Source: Lachnospiraceae bacterium (GTDB taxonomy: Bacteria > Bacillota > Clostridia > Lachnospirales > Lachnospiraceae). Taken from it: a DNA stretch of 64,000 bases. Below the pieces are notes generated by a model. It was not told the DNA's origin, searched no databases, and saw only the letters and a list, made by a program, of their open reading frames with translations. Position 1 is the stretch's first letter; every line of letters starts with the position of its first letter. Positions 34,257 to 44,070 of the stretch are shown here, one piece after another. Made by a program: the position numbers and the translations under genes. The stretch is from the NCBI GenBank assembly GCA_017550165.1, contig JAFZQH010000034.1, forward strand, positions 1 through 64,000, given 5' to 3'.

Positions 34257-34775
34257 CTAGTATTTAAGTTTCAATTCGTCGAACTGGCGGTTGATCTCCT
34301 GGATAACAGAGGTGTCTCCGTTAACGTTATCAGGATGGAAGATCTTGATAAGTTCTCTGTGCCTCTTCTTAAGATCCTCCAGATTATCAATCCCTCTGAA
34401 GAGCATCCGTACCTCGCCCGGATCGTTCTCTTTTTCTCTCTCCAGATTCTGATTGACCGCCTTGTAAAAGTTCTTCTCTTTCTCCAGTCTCGCTTTCTCC
34501 TCAGCCAGCTTCTGAAGCTCCATCTCCAGAATCTTGAATTTCTTTTCAAATAACTGCTGCTGGGAGGTCATCATCTTTTCGTCAAGTTGTTTCTTGATGG
34601 CATATTCCGCAAGCTGCTTCTCCAGTTCTATCTGGTCCTTCTTCAGCTGACGTCTCTCATCCAGAAGCTCCTTCCTCTCGTCCCTCAAACGATCGGATTC
34701 CGCTTCATAACGCTCATCAAGCTCCACCTCTACCGGACGAAAACGTTCCTCGTCCGCGTAAATCACCTGAGCCAT
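34257..34775 (-). CDS. Coiled-coil protein with C-terminal J-like domain
   Basis: The 172-residue protein is a long charged coiled coil (about 20-115, with repeated E, K, L and Q), followed by a short J-domain-like segment: NLEDLKKRHRELIKIFHPDN, then a final helix. The HPD motif is present in FHPDN, but the domain lacks the usual N-terminal helix I. J-domains stimulate DnaK ATPase. Its place in the dnaK-dnaJ region suggests a DnaK co-factor; this is inference. The start is ATG at 34775 after GGGGGAT. Confidence 0.7.
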   Translation of the reverse strand: MAQVIYADEERFRPVEVELDERYEAESDRLRDERKELLDERRQLKKDQIELEKQLAEYAIKKQLDEKMMTSQQQLFEKKFKILEMELQKLAEEKARLEKEKNFYKAVNQNLEREKENDPGEVRMLFRGIDNLEDLKKRHRELIKIFHPDNVNGDTSVIQEINRQFDELKLKY

Positions 34776-34809
34776 TAGGTCTGATCCCCCTTAATAATAA
34801 CGCAAAAAT

Positions 34810-34850
34810 CTATATATTGTTTCACACCATTTTTAGTTTACAATATATAG
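34810..34850. other. AT-rich 10-bp inverted repeat
   Basis: CTATATATTG and CAATATATAG flank 21 bases. On the minus strand the hairpin is followed by ATTTTT, so it could end the transcript of the gene at 34900-36255. It also overlaps the promoter region of the downstream coiled-coil gene, so an operator is possible. Confidence 0.45.
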
Positions 34851-34899
34851 AATTACAATGCAACAAAAAAATAAAAAAAATGTAAAGATTTGTTACTAT

Positions 34900-36255
34900 T
34901 CATATCAGCCTCGGGGCAGCAAGGTAAAACATATCCTTCCCAGCATATGCCGGGAGAAAGGCCAGAGCAAAGGCAAGCAAGGCGAAAATGATACAGGCCG
35001 CCCCCATGATGATCACGGCCCTTTTATGTTTCTCCCCATCATCCCCCAATTCCGCCTGATAACCAAGGGTAATAAAATAAAAGAGGGGGATTATCATGGG
35101 AAGAGAATACCTGCCCTGAGGCTGGTAATCATTTGCGTATGAATTATACATATTCAGGATATTGGGGATTATAATGGCAAGGAGCATTATCCATGAAAAA
35201 AGTGCCCGTGTGCCATATCCCTCATTTCCGAAAAAGCCGGGTAAAAACGTATTCCCCTTCTTTGAAGAAAAAATGTCTCTTCCCTTTATCGCAAGAAGAA
35301 TGATGCCCACCAGGAAAAAGACTCCCGCAACAATGTACATCCACATAGGCAGTTTAACATCCATTCCTCCGAAGCATCCGATAAAGCTTCCTGCCACGCT
35401 GAATATCCAATTGGTCTTAAAAAGCATGTCAAATATGCTCATTCCCTGACTCATGGGTGTGCTAAGGGCAGAAGGACGAACCTCCGGCCAGGCATGAAGC
35501 TCCGCAACAGCGTCGCAGGTCCTCATTCCCAGAAAATCCCCCTCATAAAGAACAGCATTCCTGATAAACCACCACCCGGCCAGGACAAACACAATCCCCA
35601 CGATCAAGGCTGTCTTCTTGTCCACTGTCTTGTAGCTTGCAAAGAATAAAATGATACTGCATAGTATAAAACCGTACGCATTATAGTATGACAGGGCGCA
35701 TATGGATATTGACACTGCCAGGCCGATGCAGGCCTTGATATCCCACCTCGTCTCGATCCCCCTGATCCAGAACCACACTATAAGTGATGTGGAAAAGATG
35801 GCAAGGGCATCATTATTAACATAGGAGCTTATAAAGATATTCTGGGGGAGAAATGCCACGAATACGGCAAAAAGAAGCCCCATCCTGTTCCCGAAGAGTT
35901 TTCTCCCGATCTTCAGGGACATAAAGGCGGTTCCCACACCACACAGGAGGCTGATAGACCTGGCCGCCATCAAAAGCACCACCGGCTCTGTGGAAAAGAC
36001 GCTTACCGCCTTCATAAAAAGGGCACTTATCATATATGAAAGAATGGGAAAATAAGCATAAGACAATCCCCATGCATTATCAATAAGCAGGGGGTCATCG
36101 CCTCCGGGCAGGACCCCGAATTTATAAATATACATGGGGATATCGTATCTCATGGTCTCATCCGGCGCCACACCATACGGCTGCACCAGCATCCACGCAC
36201 CATAAAACACAAATACGCATACTATGAAAATTTGAGTTGATCTTTTTTTCAGCAT
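34900..36255 (-). CDS. Polytopic GT-C-type membrane glycosyltransferase-like protein
   Basis: The 451-residue protein has about 11 membrane helices. After the first helix comes YGVAPDETMRYDIPMYIYKF, with a DE pair in the first outer loop, as in GT-C enzymes that use lipid-linked sugars. Near the C-terminus NDYQPQGRYSLPMIIPLFYF has the QGRY motif found in DUF2142 proteins. The substrate is unknown. It lies 15 bp after dnaJ in the same direction, an unusual position for a sugar transferase gene. It is probably co-transcribed with the dnaK operon. Confidence 0.7.
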   Translation of the reverse strand: MLKKRSTQIFIVCVFVFYGAWMLVQPYGVAPDETMRYDIPMYIYKFGVLPGGDDPLLIDNAWGLSYAYFPILSYMISALFMKAVSVFSTEPVVLLMAARSISLLCGVGTAFMSLKIGRKLFGNRMGLLFAVFVAFLPQNIFISSYVNNDALAIFSTSLIVWFWIRGIETRWDIKACIGLAVSISICALSYYNAYGFILCSIILFFASYKTVDKKTALIVGIVFVLAGWWFIRNAVLYEGDFLGMRTCDAVAELHAWPEVRPSALSTPMSQGMSIFDMLFKTNWIFSVAGSFIGCFGGMDVKLPMWMYIVAGVFFLVGIILLAIKGRDIFSSKKGNTFLPGFFGNEGYGTRALFSWIMLLAIIIPNILNMYNSYANDYQPQGRYSLPMIIPLFYFITLGYQAELGDDGEKHKRAVIIMGAACIIFALLAFALAFLPAYAGKDMFYLAAPRLI

Positions 36256-36270
36256 AATACTTAGGGAGCG

Positions 36271-37404
36271 CTACTTAAAAAATCCTTTCTTTTTCGGCGC
36301 CTCTCCGTTAGGTCCCAGCAGGGTGTTCCCGGACAGGGAATCAAAATTGCGCAAGGCTTCCTTAGCCTCTCCCGACAATGCAGTGGGTACCTGTACCACA
36401 AGAGTTACGTAATGGTCGCCCCTGACATTCTTGTTGCGAAGAGAGGGCACCCCTTTGCCCTTTAGACGGATCCTTGTATCCGTCTGGGTCCCGGGCTTAA
36501 CTTCATAATCCACCTGTCCGTCCACGGTATTGATGCGGATAGTTCCTCCCAGTACTGCCTGGGCAAAACTGATGGGAGCTGTGGAGTAAATGTTCACATC
36601 CTGCCTCTGGAAAATGGGGTGGCTTGAGATGGTAACCTCCACCAGAAGGTCTCCCCTGGGTCCGCCATTGGTCCCCGGCTCACCCTTCTCTCTTATGCGG
36701 ATGCTCTGTCCCTGATCGATACCTGCAGGAACGGTAACAAGTATCTTCTTCTTGGCGGATACATATCCCGTCCCGCGGCACTCCGGACATTTTTCACGGA
36801 TGAACTTGCCCGTACCATGACAGTCGGGACAGGTCTGAACATTCTGGACAGTACCGAAGAGAGACTGCTGAGTGTACATAACACGTCCCTTGCCACCGCA
36901 TTTGGGGCAGGTCTCCGGATTGGTCCCGGGCTTGGCACCGCTGCCGTGGCAGGTAGGACAATCATCTTTCAGCGTCAGCTCTATCTCTTTCTCACAGCCG
37001 AATACAGCCTCCTCAAAGGTGATCCTGATCCTTGCGCGGAGGTTGGCTCCCTTCATGGGCCCGTCATTACGTCTGGAACGGCCGCCCCCGAAGAGATCCC
37101 CGAAGAGATCGCCGAATATATCACCCATATCCATACCGGAGAAATCAAATCCGCCTCCGGGGCCTGCCGCCCCATCAAAGGCAGCATGCCCGAACTGGTC
37201 ATACTGGCGCCTCTTATCGGCATCCGAAAGAACCGCATAAGCCTCCGAGGCTTCCTTGAATTTCTTCTCAGCCTCAGCATCACCGGGATTCATATCGGGA
37301 TGGTATTTCTTGGCCAGCTGTCTGTATGCTTTTTTAATAGCTGCGTCATCGGCGTTCTTGGGAACGCCTAAGACTTCATAATAATCTCGCTTAGTTTCAG
37401 CCAT
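36271..37404 (-). CDS. dnaJ: Chaperone protein DnaJ
   Basis: The 377-residue type I J-protein has the J-domain (about 5-70, [20 protein letters not shown] and KKYHPDMNP), a Gly/Phe-rich stretch ([20 protein letters not shown]), and four zinc-finger repeats beginning [24 protein letters not shown] and CPECRGTG. The C-terminal client-binding domain follows. It delivers clients to DnaK. It starts 9 bp after dnaK. Confidence 0.96.
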   Translation of the reverse strand: MAETKRDYYEVLGVPKNADDAAIKKAYRQLAKKYHPDMNPGDAEAEKKFKEASEAYAVLSDADKRRQYDQFGHAAFDGAAGPGGGFDFSGMDMGDIFGDLFGDLFGGGRSRRNDGPMKGANLRARIRITFEEAVFGCEKEIELTLKDDCPTCHGSGAKPGTNPETCPKCGGKGRVMYTQQSLFGTVQNVQTCPDCHGTGKFIREKCPECRGTGYVSAKKKILVTVPAGIDQGQSIRIREKGEPGTNGGPRGDLLVEVTISSHPIFQRQDVNIYSTAPISFAQAVLGGTIRINTVDGQVDYEVKPGTQTDTRIRLKGKGVPSLRNKNVRGDHYVTLVVQVPTALSGEAKEALRNFDSLSGNTLLGPNGEAPKKKGFFK

Positions 37405-37413
37405 TTTTGATCA

Positions 37414-39330
<1,917 letters not shown>

Positions 39331-40023
39331 CTAGTTAGCAACCTTTACCATACTGTGTCTTACCACTGTATCTTTATATGTATATCCTTTTTGGAATACT
39401 TCCACTATGATGTTCTCTCCGGCCTCCTCATCCTCCACATGCATAACCGCATTATGCATCTCAGGATCAAACTCTTTGCCGAGGCACTCTATCTCTTTGA
39501 CTCCCGCTGCCTCCAGTGTGGTTAGCAGCTGCTTGTATATCTTATCCATCCCGTCAACGAACGGAGTGGCTTTTTCTTCATCGGAAGCCGTCGCCAGTCC
39601 CCGCTCGAAATTATCAAGGACGGGTAGTATCTTCTCCACTATATCCTTGGCTCCCATATCATACATCTGGGATTTCTCACGGTCGGTACGCTTGCGGAAA
39701 TTATCAAACTCCGCCATCTGCCTCGTTACCTTGTCCTGTAACTCTTCTATGAGGGCGTCCTTCTTATCCTTTTTCTTATTTTTAAAGAAGCTCTCTCTGC
39801 CTTCCGGGACATCGCCCTGAGGCTCCCCGTCTTCTTCAGGGCCATCCCCGGCTTCCTCCGTCGACTCTTCTTCGTCCTCTATCTCGATGCCGGAAGACGC
39901 TTCCCCTGCTGCCTCCTCATCATCTCCGAAGAGCGCCTTCTTGACTTCTTCAGTCCTCTTAGCCTCTGCTTCTTCTTCCTTAGCAGCCTTTATAGCTTCT
40001 TCTACCTTATTATCTTCTGCCAT
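39331..40023 (-). CDS. grpE: Nucleotide exchange factor GrpE
   Basis: The 230-residue protein has an acidic low-complexity N-terminus (about 1-85), a coiled coil (LIEELQDKVTRQMAEFDNFR) and the C-terminal GrpE motif with GMDKIYKQLLTTLEAAGVKE, LGKEFDPEMHNAVMHVED and a final EVFQKGYTYKDTVVRHSMVK. It releases ADP from DnaK. Confidence 0.95.
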   Translation of the reverse strand: MAEDNKVEEAIKAAKEEEAEAKRTEEVKKALFGDDEEAAGEASSGIEIEDEEESTEEAGDGPEEDGEPQGDVPEGRESFFKNKKKDKKDALIEELQDKVTRQMAEFDNFRKRTDREKSQMYDMGAKDIVEKILPVLDNFERGLATASDEEKATPFVDGMDKIYKQLLTTLEAAGVKEIECLGKEFDPEMHNAVMHVEDEEAGENIIVEVFQKGYTYKDTVVRHSMVKVAN

Positions 40024-40034
40024 TTTCCAAACCT

Positions 40035-41063
40035 CTATTTCTTTTTAAATACATCATCCAATTTATTCATCAGCGTCTTTAAGTTGGCCACAACCTTCTC
40101 GTAGTCCATCCTCTTGGGGCCTATGATGCCTATGGTTCCCTGGACCCCTTCCTCCAGCTCATATGTGGCAGTGACCACGCTGCAGTCCTTCATGGTCTGG
40201 ATGGGAGTCTCCTCACCGATATAAACCTGAATGCCGGTCTCCGAGTTCTGTTCCATGGTGGAATTGACCAGTTCTACCAGCTGCTGCTTCTCTTCAAAGG
40301 TGGCCAGGATCTCCTTGGCCTTGGACGAATCGGACAACTCGGGATACTTGAAAATGTTGGTCGCACCGCTGGTATATATCTCTAAGTCTTCATCTCCTAC
40401 GATGGCCTCGGCCACTGCATCCATCACATCATTAAGAAGCTGGGAATGGATACCTGCCTGTTCCTTCAACCTGGCTATGGTAGCCAGATTGATCTCCTCC
40501 ATGGCAAGGCCGTTCAGGTTAGTGTTAAGTAGGATGTTGAGCTTTAAGATATCCTCGTTATCCAGTTCATCCTCCGTCTCAATGACCTTATTCTTGACAA
40601 TGTTGCCTTCACAGACTATAACCGCAAGGATGTGGAGGGTATCCACCTGGGAAAGCTGGATAAACTTCAGCCGGTTCTTTCTGATCTGAGGACTGGATAT
40701 CATGGCCGCATAGTTGGTATTATTGGCCAGAAGCTTAGCCACCTGCATCAGGATCTTCTCCATCTTCTCGGTCTTCTCCAGCATAAGCTCCTTCATCTCA
40801 GCTACTTCCCGGTCTTTCTCCAGCATCATGGTATCCACGTAAAGCCGGTAACCCTTGTCTGAAGGGATACGTCCCGCTGAGGTATGGGGCTGGATGATAT
40901 AACCCATCTCCTCAAGGTCAGACATCTCATTACGGATGGTGGCGGAACTTAAGTTGAGGTCGGAATACTTGGAGATCGTCCTCGATCCCACCGGCTCCCC
41001 GGTCTCCATATATGTTCTTATGATCGCCTGAAGGATCTTCATCTTCCGTTCATCAAGCTGCAA
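40035..41063 (-). CDS. hrcA: Heat-inducible transcription repressor HrcA
   Basis: The protein starts with TTG at 41063, eight bases after GGGGG, giving 342 residues; an upstream ATG frame start at 41099 overlaps the operator. The N-terminal winged helix has KILQAIIRTYMETGEPVGSR and LNLSSATIRNEMSDLEEMGY with TSAGRIPSDKGYRLYVD. The C-terminal GAF-like domain ends in GPKRMDYEKVVANLKTLMN. It binds CIRCE just upstream of its own start and represses the operon. Confidence 0.94.
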   Translation of the reverse strand: MQLDERKMKILQAIIRTYMETGEPVGSRTISKYSDLNLSSATIRNEMSDLEEMGYIIQPHTSAGRIPSDKGYRLYVDTMMLEKDREVAEMKELMLEKTEKMEKILMQVAKLLANNTNYAAMISSPQIRKNRLKFIQLSQVDTLHILAVIVCEGNIVKNKVIETEDELDNEDILKLNILLNTNLNGLAMEEINLATIARLKEQAGIHSQLLNDVMDAVAEAIVGDEDLEIYTSGATNIFKYPELSDSSKAKEILATFEEKQQLVELVNSTMEQNSETGIQVYIGEETPIQTMKDCSVVTATYELEEGVQGTIGIIGPKRMDYEKVVANLKTLMNKLDDVFKKK

Positions 41064-41092
41064 AACATATTCCCCCGTGTTTAAAATAATTA

Positions 41093-41119
41093 TTAGCACT
41101 CAACCTATCAGAGTGCTAA
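41093..41119 (-). promoter_or_regulatory. CIRCE operator
   Basis: TTAGCACTC, nine bases, GAGTGCTAA: a perfect match to the CIRCE consensus. It lies between the hrcA promoter and start codon, so HrcA should block the whole heat-shock operon. Confidence 0.97.
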
Positions 41120-41131
41120 TACTCTGATATA

Positions 41132-41160
41132 AAGATAGCACCCTATTTTTTCTTTGTCAA
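41132..41160 (-). promoter_or_regulatory. Sigma-A promoter of hrcA operon
   Basis: On the minus strand TTGACA (41155-41160), a 17-nt spacer and TATCTT (41132-41137). It directly precedes CIRCE. It lies within the hairpin at 41134-41172, so the fba terminator and the hrcA promoter share bases. Confidence 0.8.
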
Positions 41161-41172
41161 TAGGGTGCTATC
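41134..41172 (-). terminator. Long hairpin after fba
   Basis: GATAGCACCCTATT and AATAGGGTGCTATC form a perfect 14-bp stem around 11 bases. On the minus strand it lies 46 bases after the fba stop and is followed by TTTATATC, a weak T-run. It overlaps the hrcA promoter. Confidence 0.7.
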
Positions 41173-41217
41173 TTATTTCTTAATTTTTTTTACATATAGA
41201 AGATGTGGGTCCGATCA

Positions 41218-42165
41218 TTACCTTACTTCGTCTGCTTTACCGTCCGAACCAAGTACGTCTTTGATCTTGTGGGCAACGATGGTCTTGATATTGGCACGTC
41301 CCACCTTAAGATAATCCCTGGGATCAAAGATAGACGGATCCTCCCACATTACCTGACGAATACCGGCCGTAAGACCAAGGCGCAGATCAGAGTCAATGTT
41401 AATCTTACATACAGCGGATCTTGCAGCTTCGCGAAGCTGATCTTCCGGAACTCCGATAGCGTCCTTTAATTTTCCCCCATGTTCATTGATTATCTTCACA
41501 TATTCCTGAGGAACCGATGATGCCCCGTGAAGCACGATAGGGAACTCAGGGATCCTTTTTTCTATCTCATGAAGTATATCAAAACGAAGCTGAGGCTTGG
41601 TCCCCGGTTTGAACTTATAAGCACCGTGGCTGGTACCTATGGCTATCGCCAGAGAATCAACACCGGTCTTGTCAACAAATTCTTCCACCTCATCAGGCTG
41701 TGTATATGAAGAATCCTCTTCGCTGACATTTACATCATCCTCAATACCGGCTAATTTGCCAAGCTCTGCCTCAACCACAACCCCATGATCATGGGCGTAT
41801 TCAACAACCTTTTTTGTAAGCTCGATGTTTTCTTCAAAGGGATATTTTGAAGCATCTATCATAACAGAAGTAAATCCGCCGTCAACACAGGACTTGCAGA
41901 TATCAAAATCAGCACCGTGGTCAAGATGAAGTGCGATGGGGATATCATTTATCTCCAAAGCAGCCTCAACCAGCTTCACAAGATACTGATGGTTGGCATA
42001 TTTTCTCGCCCCCGCCGAAACCTGAAGGATAATAGGCGCATTAAGCTCCCCGGCAGCCTCGGTGATACCCTGAATGATCTCCATGTTGTTAACATTGAAA
42101 GCACCTATGGCATATCCGCCCTCATATGCTTTCTTAAACATCTTCGTAGTTGTAACAAGTGCCAT
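41218..42165 (-). CDS. fba: Class II fructose-bisphosphate aldolase
   Basis: The 315-residue zinc aldolase starts at ATG 42165 (ALVTTTKMFKKAYEGGYAIG) after AGAAAGGA; the in-frame extension to 42312 covers the promoter. It has IALHLDHGADFDICKSCVDG (zinc histidine), GFTSVMIDASKYPFEEN, VEAELGKLAGIEDDV, AIAIGTSHGAYKF and LHGASSVPQEYV, then KINIDSDLRLGLTAG. It splits fructose-1,6-bisphosphate in glycolysis. Confidence 0.95.
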   Translation of the reverse strand: MALVTTTKMFKKAYEGGYAIGAFNVNNMEIIQGITEAAGELNAPIILQVSAGARKYANHQYLVKLVEAALEINDIPIALHLDHGADFDICKSCVDGGFTSVMIDASKYPFEENIELTKKVVEYAHDHGVVVEAELGKLAGIEDDVNVSEEDSSYTQPDEVEEFVDKTGVDSLAIAIGTSHGAYKFKPGTKPQLRFDILHEIEKRIPEFPIVLHGASSVPQEYVKIINEHGGKLKDAIGVPEDQLREAARSAVCKINIDSDLRLGLTAGIRQVMWEDPSIFDPRDYLKVGRANIKTIVAHKIKDVLGSDGKADEVR

Positions 42166-42214
42166 AATACCTTTTCCTTTCTGCATAAAATTTTGAGTTG
42201 TAAACCCGCTTTTA

Positions 42215-42243
42215 ATTATATCACCATTACCGGGAAGCGACAA
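42215..42243 (-). promoter_or_regulatory. Sigma-A promoter of fba
   Basis: On the minus strand TTGTCG (42238-42243), 17 bases, TATAAT (42215-42220), about 50 bases before the aldolase start. Confidence 0.7.
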
Positions 42244-42280
42244 GGCTACTTGGAAAAAGACCGGATGCGGTCCCCTTTCC

Positions 42281-42309
42281 TTGACAAAGCCGCTCTGCCT
42301 CTCTATAAT
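42281..42309 (+). promoter_or_regulatory. Consensus sigma-A promoter of mrp
   Basis: TTGACA (42281-42286), a 17-nt spacer and TATAAT (42304-42309), a full 12/12 consensus match. It is divergent from the fba promoter 38 bases away. It probably drives mrp and the next gene. Confidence 0.88.
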
Positions 42310-42378
42310 CAAAATGCTGTGACAAGCACAATGTCATCTATCGCTGATGAGATGAGCTAAAATAGGAGGTCTTTTGAT

Positions 42379-43203
42379 ATGAGTGAAAACTGTTCACATA
42401 ATTGCAGTACCTGCGGTGAGGATTGTGGCGACAGGAAATCCGAGAGTTTCCTTAAGAGTCCCCATCCCGAAAGTTCTATTAAAAAGGTTATCGGAGTTGT
42501 CAGCGGCAAGGGCGGCGTAGGTAAATCCATCGTCACATCAATGCTTGCTGTTAATTTCCGCAGGAATGGCGCCCGCACTGCCATTCTTGATGCCGACATT
42601 ACCGGTCCTTCCATTCCCAAGGCCTTCGGCCTTAAGGTTAAAGCAGAAGGCACCGAGACAGGACTTCTTCCCGTTACCACATCCACGGGAATAGACGTAA
42701 TGTCAGTCAACCTGCTTCTTGATCGTGATGATCAGCCCGTGATCTGGAGAGGGCCCGTCATCGCCGGAGCTGTCCAGCAGTTCTGGACCGATGTTATCTG
42801 GTCCGATGTTGATTATATGTTCGTAGATATGCCTCCCGGAACAGGCGACGTACCCCTTACGGTATTCCAGTCCCTTCCCGTTGACGGCATCATCGTCGTT
42901 ACATCACCCCAGGAGCTGGTATCCATGGTAGTATCCAAGGCAGTCAACATGGCCGAGAAGATGAACATTCCCATTATCGGCATAGTCGAGAACATGAGCT
43001 ACGTGGAATGTCCTGACTGCGGCAGGAAGATAGAGATATTCGGCGAGAGCCATATAGATGATGTGGCAGCCGCCCATAACCTTAAGGTGTTAGACAGGAT
43101 CCCCGTTAATCCCAAGCTGGCAGCAGCCTGTGACCGTGGAATGATAGAACTGGCCGAGGTTGAGGTCCTTAATAACACGGTCAAGGCTATCGAAAGCATC
43201 TGA
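42379..43203 (+). CDS. mrp: Mrp/NBP35-type iron-sulfur carrier ATPase
   Basis: The 274-residue protein has an N-terminal Cys-rich tail (CSHNCSTCGEDCGD), the deviant Walker A VVSGKGGVGKSIVTSMLAVN, LDADITGPSIPKAFGL, DYMFVDMPPGTGDVPLTVFQ and a C-terminal metal motif CPDCGRKIEIFGES (CxxC). Mrp proteins bind and transfer Fe-S clusters. A GGAGG site precedes the ATG. Confidence 0.92.
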   Translation: MSENCSHNCSTCGEDCGDRKSESFLKSPHPESSIKKVIGVVSGKGGVGKSIVTSMLAVNFRRNGARTAILDADITGPSIPKAFGLKVKAEGTETGLLPVTTSTGIDVMSVNLLLDRDDQPVIWRGPVIAGAVQQFWTDVIWSDVDYMFVDMPPGTGDVPLTVFQSLPVDGIIVVTSPQELVSMVVSKAVNMAEKMNIPIIGIVENMSYVECPDCGRKIEIFGESHIDDVAAAHNLKVLDRIPVNPKLAAACDRGMIELAEVEVLNNTVKAIESI

Positions 43204-43216
43204 TCAGTGAATAAAA

Positions 43217-43891
43217 ATGAATCCCTTTAATAAGATAATAAGCTTTATAGTGGCAGTGGCAACGACGGTTTCGGCTGCCGCTGCCCCCCTTCCCGATAAC
43301 CTGACCAAGGCCCTTTCCTATGAAGGCCTCACCACAGAATATCTGGATAAGCTTAACTGCTCCCAACTGGTAGTGGTGGAGTCTCTGGGCTCTCAAGGTT
43401 ATTTATCCTTTTTTGAAAAGGATCCTCAGGGAAGATGGGTACAGAACGACAGCCTTACAGCCGGGGGCTGGGTAGGCAAAAACGGTGTGGGTAAAGCTTC
43501 AGAATGGAGTCCCACCACCCCCGAAGGCCTTTACAGAGTAGGGTCGGCATTCTATACGGGAAACAAGCCCGAGACCGGACTGGCCTCCTTTGCCATAACC
43601 CCCGATACCTACTGGGTTGATGATCCCGGCTCCGCTTACTATAATAAACGGGTTGTAGGCACAGGTAACATGGACTGGAACTCTGCGGAGGAGATGTACA
43701 TCTCTTCCTACAGATACGGTTTTGTGATCGAATACAATACCTCCAACACTGTCCCGGGAGCAGGTTCGGCCTTTTTCTTCCACGTATACGGCCAACCCAC
43801 TGATGGCTGTGTGGGAACGGATACGTCAACAGTCCTGGCTTATCTTAAAAAATTGGATGCGTCAAAGAACCCTTACATCCTGATCGAGTAG
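43217..43891 (+). CDS. Secreted L,D-transpeptidase-like (YkuD family) protein
   Basis: The 224-residue protein has a signal-like N-terminus (IISFIVAVATTVSAAAAPLP). The C-terminal half carries FFHVYGQPTDGCVGTDTSTV, matching the H-x-x-x-x-P-T-x-G-C-V-G catalytic motif of YkuD, with the histidine before and the cysteine in GCVG. WSPTTPEGLYRVGSAF is the TPxG segment of the family. It may cross-link or trim peptidoglycan outside the cell, which fits the adjoining murA. It starts 13 bp after mrp. Confidence 0.8.
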   Translation: MNPFNKIISFIVAVATTVSAAAAPLPDNLTKALSYEGLTTEYLDKLNCSQLVVVESLGSQGYLSFFEKDPQGRWVQNDSLTAGGWVGKNGVGKASEWSPTTPEGLYRVGSAFYTGNKPETGLASFAITPDTYWVDDPGSAYYNKRVVGTGNMDWNSAEEMYISSYRYGFVIEYNTSNTVPGAGSAFFFHVYGQPTDGCVGTDTSTVLAYLKKLDASKNPYILIE

Positions 43892-43915
43892 GTTGAGTTT
43901 AAAGAAATTCTGTAT

Positions 43916-43952
43916 CGCAGATGTTGACCGCAACATCTGCGTATTTTATTGT
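43916..43952 (+). terminator. Intrinsic terminator after the YkuD-like gene
   Basis: CGCAGATGTTG and CAACATCTGCG form an 11-bp perfect stem with loop ACCG, followed by TATTTTATTG. Confidence 0.88.
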
Positions 43953-43980
43953 TGATTAAGTATGTATGTTGTAGTATAAT
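43952..43980 (+). promoter_or_regulatory. Sigma-A promoter of murA
   Basis: TTGATT (43952-43957), 17 bases and TATAAT (43975-43980). It starts at the end of the previous terminator. Confidence 0.85.
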
Positions 43981-43987
43981 TCTAGCA

Positions 43988-44020
43988 GTGTAAATAGTGA
44001 CTTTTGGTTATCATTTACAC
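43988..44020 (+). promoter_or_regulatory. Stem-loop in the murA 5' leader
   Basis: GTGTAAAT and ATTTACAC pair over 8 bp; after one mismatch five more pairs (two G-U) lead to a 5-nt loop. It begins right at the expected transcription start, so it could protect the 5' end or bind a regulator. No T-run follows. Confidence 0.6.
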
Positions 44021-44070
44021 TTTTATCAAGATTTTAAGTTTTATACTTTTGAATATATTTGAGGTGTGTA

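Noticed and set aside
41218..42312. N-terminal extension of fructose-bisphosphate aldolase to 42312
   Set aside because: The extra 49 codons cover the promoter at 42215-42243, and the family starts at ALVTTTKMF with a ribosome site before 42165.
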